A stretch of 64,000 nucleotides of DNA from Streblospio benedicti (taxonomy: Eukaryota; Annelida; Polychaeta; Spionida; Spionidae). The notes beneath the pieces are model-generated. The model did no database searches and was not told the DNA's origin. It was given only the letters and a program-made list of their open reading frames with translations. Location: contig JAGTTF010005663.1 in assembly GCA_019095985.1 (NCBI GenBank), forward strand, positions 27,106-91,105, written 5' to 3'. How positions within the stretch are numbered: position 1 is the stretch's first letter; each line of letters starts with the position of its first letter. Positions 10,955 through 22,111 of this stretch are shown here, in pieces. Both the position numbers and the translations under genes were made by a program.

Positions 10955-11780
10955 TGTATGGAGAAAAAGGGTCTGAAAGTGAATGCAAGGAAGACGAAGA
11001 TCATGAATTGCGGTACTGATTTAAATCTTTTCCAGAACTCAGGCAAGGTCCCCATGTGCTGTCTGCTGCACTAGAGTAGGAAGAAACAGCATCTTCTGCA
11101 AAGGCTGCAAGAAGTGGGTGCAGAAGAAATGCAGCGGGCTGAAACACCTGACATAGGACACAAATTGTAGACGATGCCAGGGAACCGCGAGACCAATTGA
11201 TGGCAGACAACATGATGGCTGTGACATTGCAACCAAACCAAAATCGCCACCTTTCATACAAGAAAAGGGGTCATGTGGACAGCACTTTTGTGCGGGGTGC
11301 AATACTCCATGCTATTGAAAGATGGCACTGGCCACCCTTGACCAAATCTTCATCATCTGCAACGTGACGACAGGGCAATGATCAGACAGATCTGCAATGT
11401 GAGGCCGGAAGATGTGGCCACCTCCAGGTCAAATGAACTTCTGACGCTTCTCAGCAAGAAGGACCTGGACCTTATTCTAAGGGAAAGAAAGCTCTGTTGG
11501 TATGGACACATGGATTGGTGAAACAGTGGAATCAAGACAGCATGTGACATGCACGTATCAGGAAGTCGTGGAGCAGGGAGATCTAAGACGACATGGAAGC
11601 AGGTGACAGAAAGGGATCAGAAAGACTGGAAACTCTCAAAACTGAACCTCATGACAAAGACATTTGAAAAGCAACCATCTGTGTGTAGCAAGCTAGCTAC
11701 CTGGAAGGGCGTCCACTGATATGGATGTTGCCCCAGCACCTTCGCGTTAATCAAAATACCAAAGATGATGATGATGAAGT
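10955..11780 (+). pseudogene. Degenerate LINE scrap with PHD-like finger and GAT-rich tail
   Basis: Reading rightward, LKVNARKTKIM (RT landmark after FADD) is followed in another frame by CAVCCTRVGRNSIFCKGC and then WVQKKC, a PHD/RING-like C-x2-C...C-x2-C...W...C finger. After it come RDDRAMIRQICNVRPEDV, a LINE C-terminal tail, and RERKLCWYGHMDW. The sequence ends in a short GATGATGATGATG tract near 11765-11780, a usual LINE 3' tail. It has several stops and shifts, so it is old. A finger between the RT palm and the tail is characteristic of one widespread animal LINE lineage that I cannot name with certainty. Confidence 0.65.
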
Positions 11781-12315
11781 ACCTAACAACTGTTTAAAAC
11801 AAAAATCAAAAGTACTAAAGAAATTTGTAAAATTTAATCTTCTAGCATTAATGTTTTGTTATTTGAAAATAAAGAAAACACAATTAAATAAAAGAATATA
11901 TGTAGTTTGGAAATTTCGTAAAAATCTAGTCCCCTCAGCAAAGCATCATTGGGGTCGAGTCTAGAGATACATAAAAAGAGCATCAAACATTTACATGCAA
12001 AACTATATCAAATGGCGCATTGTTTCTATATGATGTCAATAGTTATTAAAAGCAAACTAATGTAAGTCATGTTGATGAAAGCTTTCCTTAGAGAACATAG
12101 GTGGGTTATGGACCAATGAAACCGGACCACACTGCTAGGAAAAGAACATACCCACTAAATATCTTCTGTAAAAATACTTTACAAAACATAGTTTAAAACG
12201 TTGCAATGTGTGATCATATATTTTTTTCCAATTTACAAAAAAAGTAGGAATAATAGGAGTTTTTTGAAAAAAGTAGGAAAAAGTAGGAGCCATTTAAAAG
12301 TAGGAAAAAGGAAAA

Positions 12316-12814
12316 GATTGGTGTTCTGCAGGTGTTGCGGTGGACACATAAGCGCAGTCCAAGTGCCGCAGAGGTCACATTCAATTGAGTCTTGATTCCT
12401 ATGGTCAGCTAGTGGCGTTTCACAGCTCGTGCACATGTTTTCATCTATATCGTTGATTATAGTTTTGGGTTGGCTTTGTGGAGTTGAGTAGGTAAAGGAA
12501 GTACTATTTGGAGAGGGCGAAATTTTATCAGCATTCCTAGGTCTTCCCCTTGTCTTTTTGGCTGGTGTCTTACTCTTAGGCAGAGTTGCTGTCTCTGTAG
12601 AGGTGCTGGTAGAAGGCTGGGGGTTCTCATATACCTCCGTGATGGCTGGTAGTAGTTCATCTAAAGTCCAAGGGTGTTGGTGTATCAACCATCTTTCCGG
12701 TATTGCCTTTTGTGGGTTGGTTTTCTTAAGGCAATTATTCGTGATCAACAAGGATTTCCACCAGCTACTGACTTCTTCAATGGAGGCCTTCTGTAATTGG
12801 CCCCCGATCGCCAC
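12316..12814 (-). pseudogene. CR1-like ORF1 N-terminus with PHD finger
   Basis: The frame from 12814 contains a helical start, a proline/threonine-rich linker with a KTRGRPRNADK AT-hook-like basic patch, and MCTSCETPLADHRNQ...IECDLCGTWTALMC, the first part of a PHD zinc finger (C-x2-C, C-x2-C, W, C). The frame then runs into low-complexity Phe/Leu residues encoded by the AGTAGGAA edge of the inserted block. PHD and esterase modules together in ORF1 are established for CR1-like LINEs. The upstream boundary of the element lies near 12830 but was not resolved. Confidence 0.75.
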
Positions 12815-12830
12815 TTGTATTGCAGTATAA

Positions 12831-13030
12831 ATTTGTAGTATTGTCCAATGTTGAAATTGTTATCTGTTTTAACGAAACCACAGAAGCTTGCTAGGCCGTG
12901 GTTAACAAAATAGCCATCCGTCATTATGTTAAACCTGATGTATCTTAGAACTATATTTCAGGACACTAAGCTATAACTGAAGTTAATTACGAAAAATATA
13001 TGAGCGTCCAGTATAAAATTACTAATAATA
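12831..13030. other. Noncoding flank, possible LINE 5' UTR
   Basis: No open reading frame of interest. It may include the 5' UTR of the antisense LINE. Confidence 0.35.
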
Positions 13031-13243
13031 CGAGGTAGTTAATCCTTCAAACCAGCCGTAATCCATTGTTGAGTAATCCAAGAAAATGGTTAAAAATACA
13101 AAAGGAATTTATACAGTAATATACAGTTTTCGGTGATACAGACGAGGTAGCTAATCCTTCAGACCATCCGTAAAACCAGAGATAAGTAATCCAAGAAAAT
13201 GGTCCAAAATACAAAAGGAATTTATACAGTACTATACAGTTAT
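13031..13243. repeat. Two-copy 112-bp tandem repeat
   Basis: Units start at CGAGGTAG (13031 and 13143). Both share 'AATCCTTCA.ACCA', 'GTAATCCAAGAAAATGGT' and 'AATACAAAAGGAATTTATAC'. Confidence 0.75.
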
Positions 13244-13900
13244 ATACAACTTATACAAATTAGCAACACCATTCATAACATTTAATGAGCTGGTATCTAA
13301 TAACTATTCTCCAGACATACGATAATACGATAACTTTATAAGCATTGAAACGTCTAAGTCGTACAATGTACTAGTTTTTCTTTTATATATATAGTTTTCA
13401 CATATCCATATGAAGTGTATATATATGATATTTATAAATCGTGGTGACACTATGTCTGTGCTTTATTCTGTTAATATTTTAATCATCAATATTTGAATGA
13501 AAAATTTCTTGATCTTAGTTTCCAAGCACATATAAACACATATTATCAATTACTCTTCCTTTCTAGATATGATTTACTTACTATGATTCCATGTATCCAT
13601 ATAAAAGTGAGAAAGAAACTGAGAATTATAATTTTTACGTCAAACACATCAGAACTTTATTGTGTTTTTCTCACCCGGCCTAAAATTCCAGGCCGGGAAT
13701 GAGAGAATATATGTACTTTATTTGTTTGGCCTCAACGCTTCGCGTCTCGATGCTCGGGCCAAATACGTTTGGTTAGGCACGCAGGTGCATGCCTGCGGCA
13801 TGCACACTGGTAAAAAACTGGATCTGGTTCCAGCTCTCTTGAGGGCTTCGCCTGCCCCCCCCCCTCCCCGGCCCAATGTTTAGTTGGTGCCATGCCATTA
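13244..13900. other. AT-rich stretch ending in a GC-rich patch
   Basis: AT-rich to 13665, then a GC-rich patch (13668-13880) with 'CTTCGCGTCTCGATGCTCGG', a 'GCATGCCTGCGGCATGC' palindrome and a C run. No recognisable gene. The patch adjoins the 16-bp minisatellite and may belong to the same mobile unit. Confidence 0.4.
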
Positions 13901-13988
13901 GTCCGACGACCCATTGGTCCGAAGGCCCATTGTTCCGAAGACCCATTGGTCCGACGACCCATTGGTCCGAAGGCCCATTGGTCCGAAA
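13901..13988. repeat. 16-bp minisatellite, GTCCGAAGGCCCATTG units (left copy)
   Basis: Five and a half units of GTCCGAMGRCCCATTG with almost no length variation. The same unit recurs in reverse complement at 16624-16686. Confidence 0.9.
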
Positions 13989-16623
13989 ATGTATTAATTT
14001 AGCATCGTAATCATGCGTCTACCACTCCAATCATGAAATTGTCACTCACTGATATACTATATATCTCGTCACACACTCTTTATATAGGTTTATAGTTATT
14101 CTTCAAAAACTGCTTGATTGTTATCAAAGAAAATATAAAAGACACCTTTGCATATCTAAAATATGGCTAACTTGCATTTGAAATTACGAATAATATATCT
14201 AATTTTCCAAAATGATCACATTTTACTGCCTACGAAATTATCTGGGTAGATTATTATTCTTTTAGATATTGAGTCACAATGCACCAACACTGTATTGCTA
14301 CTACATTGATTTTTAGATTGCAAAGATTCGTTTTATAACACAGTTACTTTGAATCCCGGGGAAGGGGAGGGAGCTCTTCCTTTGGTATCAGACGGAGATG
14401 CTTCCCACGAAAAAAAAATCTGTGCACAATTTCATAGCAAACTTTCATCGAAAAACCTATTTCATAGCTGGATATGACAAAACTCTAGGTATTTTATAAC
14501 TCCACCGTGTAAAGACAAGCAATTGAAATGAGAGAAACACATATCAGCTGACACATATCCAATTGGCAAATGAGAAGCCTGGGATGAGACAAGTACTTTA
14601 AAGCTGCTGTCTTAACATTGAGTTTTCATAGCTGCTGGGCATTACAAAATGCCATTTCATAGCTGCTGGACAGTGAGACGTAGGCATTCATAGCTGCTAG
14701 GGAGGGTGGAAAAAGTGGGTCATTCGGGGTGAGCATACTCGTCAACCGATGTATGGAAGTGCCCCCCCAGGCTTTGAATGGTTCACATTTAGAATGTTTT
14801 ACTGTATGATTTACTACTTGTACATTTAAACAAAATAATGAATATGTATATATGATCACCCGAAACCCATGGGGGGGGTTGAGTCAAAGATGACGTCACC
14901 TACCAGGAGGGGATGGGGGCGCTGCTGATAAGATGACAATAGGTGACAACTGGGGTAGGGGGTACAAATGACCGGTGTTTATTTGAAGTTACTTGAGTGA
15001 GGCACAGTAGCGTCCTCGGATGTTTCTAACTAAAAAGTCATGCACAGGTGAATTTCATGGCATATCTACCTTTAATGCCACACAAACTGTACTTGCTGAA
15101 CCATTTGAATATATACATTTTTATCTATGTGCAGTGTTCCATTCAAGAATCATAACATCCTTTTTCAGTGGAAAGCATTATCTTTTCACATGGTGAAATC
15201 ATGAGACCATTGTGGCTTAATAATCAAAAGAATAATAATCTTTTTAGAGTAACCTTCATGCAATATAATGTTGTTGCTTTTGTTGAAGTAGATATATAAT
15301 CAATTATTTTAAATCCATGATATAGATATTTTAAATGTAAACATATATCTTTTATATTCTAATAGAAAAAAATCAAACACACTTTGAAGAATGATTATAG
15401 AGCTATATATAATACTACAAACAGGCACGGCCTTTAATGTAGAGTTCACTCCCCTAAAAGTCCTCGAAATATTTTCAGAAAAGAGCTTTATTATTTCATG
15501 ATGCCATGCACCAATAGATAAGAGAATGTGTCTTTTGTGAACGAGGCTATTTTGTACGTGACGTGTGATTGACAGCTTGATGTTGACAACAGACTGCCGA
15601 TTCGATTCTTTCCTTCCTAATAACGTCAATTGGGTTCCATATCTAGGTATTATAAATGATCCCATGATATTTTGATTACAATATCTTTTATTCGACACAT
15701 TGTATACGTACTAACAATACACGTATATACTAAAATGCCCGAAATTCAGATCACCAATAAAATATCTAGCTTGTTTACAATAATGTTAATGGCGGCATGT
15801 TTACGAGAATACAGAGCGACTAGCGTAAAACGTGCAGCGTTCAAGTAGGACACAGTGCGTTCAACGTGTTCCTTAAAACGTCAACCCTCCAAACAATAAC
15901 GTGCCCCGCATATCTCTGAACATCTTACATTAACTGGCCGCCATCTCGGATTACAAACCAAATGTGTCAACTGGACCAGGCTCTGTATGCAATACAGAGT
16001 CTGGTTAAACGAGGCTATGAATCAACGTAAACATCGCCGTTTTCTTTTCCATTGCATTGGAGTTCAAATTCACTCCCACGCAGTTCAGACTAACTTCTTA
16101 AAACCAGCAACATTGTATTTGCACGTTTCATAGGACGTATTCTAAATTTAGAATATCCAGGGTCGCCAAACCCACAAACAACTGTGACTACCGATGATAG
16201 TCACTCTTATGTACAAAATAATCGACAGCCATAAGAGAATGATAACTGTATATGTTGCATTAAAGTTTATCTGGAAATATTATTTTTCTTTTGAATATTG
16301 AATCACTATGCGCTCACCATGTCAAGTTTTTTAAGTTTACATTTTTATGACAATGTCTAAATATATTATACAAATGAGAGAAGTAATGTTTAGCAACCTG
16401 CTGGCCCGTGCTATGACTTGTCATTATTATATTACCTGTTTACATGTATAGTATTTCGCTGTTCATGAAAGTATAAATTAACTGAGAGCACTAATATAGG
16501 TGGTATACCAACGAGTTACATTAAGGTAGCATCCTTGGTTGTTCCGCAGGGCCGGCCCCCGCCGGATACATAAAATAAATTCATAAATAACCAGTAAATG
16601 AATGTACTCAATTATATGAATAT

Positions 16624-16686
16624 TCGGACCAATGGGCCTTCGGATCAATGGGCCTTCGGACCAATGGGCCTTCGGACCAATGGGCA
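16624..16686. repeat. 16-bp minisatellite, CGGACCAATGGGCCTT units (right copy)
   Basis: About four units, the exact reverse complement of the unit at 13901-13988. Confidence 0.9.
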
Positions 16687-17316
16687 GTCCCCGTTTAGTT
16701 GCTTCCTACGCCTATGAACATTTCACCCAAACAGAGTTCACGTTACCTTCAGGCACCTTACGTCAGGGTTCTCACGGATTACGAGGAGCTGATCAAGCAC
16801 ATTGCCAAACCACTACTAGCGCCACTGTCACGTTTGACGGAATTCTAGACTGTCTATGTAAAATTTGACGTTAGCACGAGTTACTCCATATATGAACTGT
16901 AAAATGAAAACTGGTTCGTTTATAGACTCTCATTGCTCTGTTTGTTGAACGATTTTAATGAAATTTACCATCCTGATAGATTTATTTCTCTTCTATAATA
17001 TGGTTCCAGTCACATTTACATGATATTTTTCAATAGCAGAATATAAAGTATTGATTATTATGTGTACCTTTACACCATATTAAAAGGACTTATTTTGATG
17101 TTTTGCTCTTTTTCAATATAATCTTCCAAATTTCATCAAACTTACCTATGTTATGTGTAAACGCATATATTTCATCAATATAACTTCAAATATTTTTGCA
17201 GGCCACTAGAAAATAGTTAATTTTGATTTTGATTGGCTTTGTTATTAAAAAAAACACACGTAAAAATGGCACTGAAGATGTGCTCTTCCACATCTTAAGC
17301 AATAACTTTATAGATA
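16687..17316. other. AT-rich noncoding stretch
   Basis: A short mixed-base start (16687-16870) precedes AT-rich DNA with no coding or repeat signal that I can support. Confidence 0.5.
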
Positions 17317-18237
17317 CTTTATATAAATGATTAATTCAAACTACATTTAAAACAATTAACATTTACCTACAAAAGGAGCATACAAACAATCACTAAGTAA
17401 CAACAGTCCTCAATTCATAGGCATTTACTGAATAAGACGTTCAGTTCTAGAAAATGAGTTTAACTATAATAGGGTCACTCAAAATGGCTGTTGCAAAATC
17501 AGAGTACATAGACGTCTATTATATTCTTTTGCTCTTTTTATGAAAATGGTGCAATATAGAAGAATTTTTTTTAACAAAAATAATCAGAATCGCTTACTGA
17601 CTCTAGAAATGTGGGTATCATTAATATTTGTCAAATATTTATTTGCTGTACAATTTTGAAAGTTAACAAAAGAACACAGCACTGTGTCCATAATGTACAC
17701 CAAAGTGATATTTTTTTAGCCAGACTAATAGTTGCTGACAGTAATCGAATGCATTCTAAGAAATCTTTGTAAATATTCCTTTAAGAGAATTTTATACTAA
17801 TAAAATGCTTACATACTCTAGATCATTTTTCCATTCAGGTTTTATACATTTACTTACATAATAACGGAAATATTATATAAAACCCACATGAACGTCACTT
17901 CAATATTCACGCAACAAATCCGTAGGATTCTTCACTGCGGTGTTTGCCGCTAACCAGGAAACGGTGTGAAAGTGTTTTTAAATCTAATTTTAGGTCTTAC
18001 AACCTTGTACAAGCAATGGATAATGAATTATTTACTATTTATGTATTGTGTAAGCAACATAAAAAGAGATGACTTCGAATTTATTTCGTTGAAAATAGCC
18101 ATCTAGTAGGAAACTGAAATTTCCATGGACTGGAAAAGTGAAGTGGGCCAAGGAAGTTGCCAAAGCCTTGGCAAAGGCAAGGACCTTGAGATTGGCAAGG
18201 TGAGGAAAATACATGTTTTCATCTAAATAATCTAATA
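17317..18237. repeat. Left 0.9 kb arm of a long inverted repeat
   Basis: The segment matches 33155-34026 in reverse complement over almost its full length. Shared landmarks include GGTAAATGTTAATTGTT-type sequence at the outer end, GCGGTGTTTGCCGCTAACCAGG, CTTGTACAAG and CAAGGTGAGGAAAATACATG at the inner end. This arm has about 24 extra bases near 18150 and scattered substitutions, so the copies are diverged, not a simple assembly duplication. Confidence 0.9.
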
Positions 18238-19092
18238 TATTCAGATGAAGGCATAGCCTTATTTACGGCCACAGATATAACAAAACCAGTTGATGTCTAC
18301 AGCAATGTTACATGAAAAAGATGTAAATATTTGTGATAAAAAGTTGATAGGAATATAAATTGATCTAAATTGTATCCCCCAGATTTTATCATATAAAACA
18401 ACATTCCAAATGTGGATTGGAACATATACCCAAATAAACACACAGCCTTATAGACTTTTTAACAGAAACCCACTTTAACATTATTCCAATTGCATTATTA
18501 AAACTGATTTATTATTTTGGTCTAATTGATTTGACACGTATTTTTACCATAAGTAAAAAATAGCCACAGAAAAACAAGCAGAAAAATTTATTAAAGTTTA
18601 CAATAAAAAGTCACGCATGACGTAATAGTCTATGCAACACACCTTCTGCATTACCATTACCATAGCTTGCGTGTATAGTTGGTATTACCGGTAATATTAG
18701 TATTACTAATAATGTTTACCATGAGGAATGACAAATTTAATTTTAATTTTCAAATTGTATACATCGTCCTGAGTACTATATACCTTGTCTGGATATACTA
18801 TAATCTTGGTCTACTTAGTACAACGCACTTGTTACGTCGAAAATCATAATGCACTCTACACCCTGTGCAATGTGTTACCTGGCAAATTAAATACGCCAAC
18901 TCATACAGACATTGTTGGTGACCATTGACTGATAAAGAAATAAAAATGTAGAACTATTGCACTAGCTATTTAGATACTATATGAGGGCACATATAATCTC
19001 ACTTTAATCTTCTATCGAACATAAAGTCAAATAGAAATAGACCTTTACAAAATACAATGCAACTTCACTTAAGCTTTTACAAATTAAGTATT
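18238..19092. other. AT-rich noncoding stretch
   Basis: No gene seen. A small trinucleotide-like ATTACCGG / ATTA patch lies near 18650-18720. Confidence 0.5.
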
Positions 19093-19396
19093 GTTAGGGA
19101 ACGATCATAAAAAATGATACCGGTGGTGTCGTCCAAAAAAGGTGGGGGGGTTGTCCAACTTTTCTGATTCCCTGTGGGGGGGGTCGCTGAAATTTTTTAT
19201 CACGCTACGGTATGTTTGTTTTCAAATATTTTCTTTTAGCAATGCAATGCCTATATAGAGGACTTTTTTTTAGCGGAGCGTGGGGGGGGTCACTCAACTT
19301 TTTAAAATGTTGATGGTGGGGTCGGTTAACTTTTTCTTCGCGCCCCTAAAAATGGACGACCCCTCCGGTATCGTTATTTATGATTTTTCCCTTAGT
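19093..19396. mobile_element. 300-bp MITE with GGGGGG-rich interior
   Basis: The ends are inverted repeats of about 40 bp: TAGGGAACGATCATAA ... GATACCGGTGGTGTCGTCC on the left against GGACGACCCCTCCGGTATCG ... TTATGATTTTTCCCTTA on the right. The interior repeats a G-rich phrase followed by 'CAACTTTTT', 'TGAAATTTTT' or 'TTAACTTTTT'. It has no coding capacity, so it is non-autonomous. Confidence 0.75.
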
Positions 19397-21655
19397 GTCA
19401 CTAATTGTTATTAATGCAAAGAAATCAATGAAAAACGATCCATTATTGTTCCACTAGTAACTTCTGGGGTGGGGTCACGGTTCAACATCATGGTCAGGGG
19501 CTTGATTCAAAACTGTAAATGCTATTTCATACAGAATAAAATTCATATATATCAGTTTTAGTGGTCTCTTCATACACTCAAAAGGATTTTTACGATTTTG
19601 TTTGCATTTGGATTCTATGACATAACAGTAATTTTTAGGGGCCAGAAACTGGTTACATTACCGTACAAGTTTGGTGAAAACTCCATGAAAAAGGAATATG
19701 TTCATACATACATTCATACATATAATGGACAAAGAGATGGGATTGAAAGAAAATCACAATGGTTTACGGTTACCTCATCTCAATAAATAAAATACAATAC
19801 AGTTCATTAGCAATTTTTTTTTTTAAATTTTCAATTAATGAATAGTAAAAAGCAGATTACTGCTATATGTGTATGATGATGGACAATGTAATATGATTCT
19901 AGTAAATTTTGGTTGTGCCTGCTTATTGGTACAAAAGAATCCTATGTGTGATTGCCGGGGTACTGTTTCTTATTTTTTTTCTTCGAAAAATGATATTCAA
20001 CCCTTATAGGTTCCTTTTTACAAAATGACATTGTAGATTTAAACAAAATTGAACAAGTTGCACACAGTGTTGTTATTTAACGTATTATACTATCGGGTAA
20101 AAGATTTTTGTACAGGTGCAAACATCATATGGGGCAGAACAGTCTTGAGAGGCGGGATTGGGGTGGGGGGGTGAAACAGAGGGTAAGAAAACTAGGGTGG
20201 AGAACACAAGCTGGAAAGGAAGCTCTTCACTGCTTTATATTCGGGACAATGAATGCAGCTGGCCCGACTGTCCAGCTGAAAATTCGTACTTAAGTCGACC
20301 ATTGTAGTTTGTCAAAAAAATGCCAAGGATTAACGTATTATTTATGCACATCATATTAACAAAATTACATAATGATGCATGCACAGTTAAAATTTATGAA
20401 TAATTGTAAAATATTAAACACAATTCAGTCACACATTTGTGTGTATTCAAATGTTCATTTGACCTTCATCATGCTGTCTGCCAAGGTGACCATTTATTCA
20501 ATATGTGTGTTCTAAGGTAGTTTGTTGTTAACTTATAAGGAATAGCATATGAATGTTGTACATGAGTAGAAAGGTATTTTTCACCAGAAAACATTGATAT
20601 AAATTAACAAGCAAACTTGTGTAATATAATATACACTTTTAACAAAATTGAATAGCAACCTCTATTTCCAAATAATCTGTAAAATAGCCATTTTCGAATA
20701 GCAATACCGTCATTATTATGTGGTTTCATCTAATGCCTTTTTACAAGGCTATCAATCATGTGTATGACAATATCTGTACAAAAAAATCGTGATTAAACTC
20801 ACAATATCCACAAAAGCACAACGTCCCCAACATTAGATCTTTTTTTGTGCAAGAGCGAGCGAGTAAATGTTACCCGATTGCAATGACGCGTTGACACCGT
20901 TTTGTTTCATAGCGTCGTAACTTTTTCAATTCTTGGAATTCAAAACTCGAACCAGTATCATGTTGTAAGATACTATTTCTAGTTTTATTTGCTGTTACTT
21001 GTATTTGTCCAAATGCAATAATTATCCAGCTATGGTATTTATTAACGTGTTTTATCAGCAAGTAAACGTTACTCGCTCTAGATGACCAATCCTTAGATTC
21101 TTACCTATGACAATTGTATATTGTATTAAAAAAATATTCCAGAACTTTTAAATGCACTTCTTAAAAGCCTATATGACCATTCTATGTCTTCATGTAGGAC
21201 TTATCCTGTATGCAAGGTAGCTAGCTGAATGCAACAAAATGTGAACATTTTATTAAATGTTTTACATAACAGATGGATATATGCAAGAGAATATTCAATT
21301 ATATGTCACAAGGCTGGTGGCATGCTATTGTACAGGTATGACTTTATAGATAAATAAATATGGACCAATAAATAAAGTGGTTTCTCGCATGTTTGCTGAC
21401 CATACTCGATTCTGATTGGCTGAGAGGTGGAGCGTAAGAAATGATATCCTACGCTAAAATGCTACGCTCACTCGTCCCCTCACACTCAGTGAGATATTGT
21501 CTGATCTCTCACCCCCACTCACATATAAAACTATTATTATTATTACAAATGTTGTTGTTTTCTCTTTCAAAATTTTTAACCAACTGAAAGCTTTCAAACT
21601 AACATATCTGACTTTTTCCCTTTATGCTTTTATCTTAGACGCATACCATTAAATG
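19397..21655. other. Noncoding stretch
   Basis: AT-rich with a short CATACATACATTCATACATA run near 19706. No gene, array or paired termini were recognised. Around 21405-21500 is a segment with 'GATTCTGATTGGCTGAGAGG', a CCAAT-box-like phrase, but nothing downstream supports a promoter. Confidence 0.45.
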
Positions 21656-22037
21656 CTACATCAGTGTTTGACATAAGGACTGGTAAGGCAGAAGACAACG
21701 GGTCTACCAAGTTTAAAAATCAGGTAGACCGACTCAAAATCATGTAGCCCGGCACTCACGTGTTGTTAAAAAAATGCATCATGTTTCCTTCTGTTGCCCT
21801 TTAAAGGAAAATGCATAATTCAATACATTGACACAATATCATAATTCACTGTGTTAGTTAAAATAAGGATGATGATTCAAACGATTGTTGGACACCAGTA
21901 TTTTGTTTTTCTAATAATACATTATGGAACTGCCAAGGTAGAACACAGGTCTACCTACTGGCAAAAGCTGGTAGACCGGCCAGTTTTCAGGTAGACCAGG
22001 GCTACAGGTCTACCACTTATGTCGAACCCTGCTACAT
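21656..22037. mobile_element. hAT-like MITE, 370 bp
   Basis: The left end CAGTGTTTGACATAAG (from 21662) and right end CTTATGTCGAACCCTG (to 22031) form terminal inverted repeats of the CAG...GACATAA type seen in hAT elements. CTACAT flanks both ends directly (21656-21661 and 22032-22037). hAT elements normally make 8-bp duplications, so six matching bases fit imperfectly. The interior has many inverted GGTCTACC/GGTAGACC words. Confidence 0.6.
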
Positions 22038-22111
22038 TAGGTACATTATTTTCTTATATCCTTTGTCTAAATCAGTAAATTGATATATGCATGTTGTGAC
22101 TCATAGGGACC

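Larger units (their letters stand above)
10230..12315. mobile_element. 2.1 kb block with AGTAGGAA repeats at both edges, inserted in LINE ORF1
   Basis: This block separates the PHD part of ORF1 from the esterase part. Both edges are made of the same direct motif AGTAGGAAAAA: at least four copies at 10231-10322 and four or five copies at 12243-12307. The interior holds a tRNA-like SINE (minus) and an older LINE scrap (plus). AAAAG occurs at both junctions and could be a 5-bp target duplication, but it lies in low-complexity sequence. No transposase or terminal inverted repeat was found, so the mechanism is unknown. Confidence 0.55.
2969..12830 (-). mobile_element. CR1-like non-LTR retrotransposon, nearly full length, interrupted twice
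   Basis: Read on the minus strand, the order is ORF1 N-terminus with a PHD finger (12814-12316), esterase-like domain and three zinc knuckles (10230-9160), APE endonuclease (9084-7900), RT (7820-5999), C-terminal knuckle (4140-3916) and 3' UTR. PHD plus esterase in ORF1 is the known hallmark of CR1-like LINEs. Two blocks interrupt it: 10230-12315 and 4141-5998. The coding on both sides of each block belongs to the same module order, so both arrived later. ORF2 has a frameshift near 7365 and further breaks in the RT tail. The copy is dead but long. Confidence 0.85.
13901..16686. mobile_element. Possible foldback-like element bounded by inverted 16-bp minisatellites
   Basis: The two ends are the same 16-bp tandem repeat in opposite orientation, with a 2.6 kb noncoding interior. 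Tandem repeats as inverted ends are the architecture of foldback elements. The interior has no transposase. It contains three spaced copies of CATAGCTGCT (14628-14700) and a G-rich patch at 14865-14960 with TGACGTCA. No target duplication was established: GTTTAGTTG occurs outside both ends but at different distances. The alternative is two chance insertions of a dispersed minisatellite. Confidence 0.4.

Noticed and set aside
15309-15698. 129-codon minus-strand open frame
   Set aside because: AT-rich, no family words, and no splice or start context that stands out.
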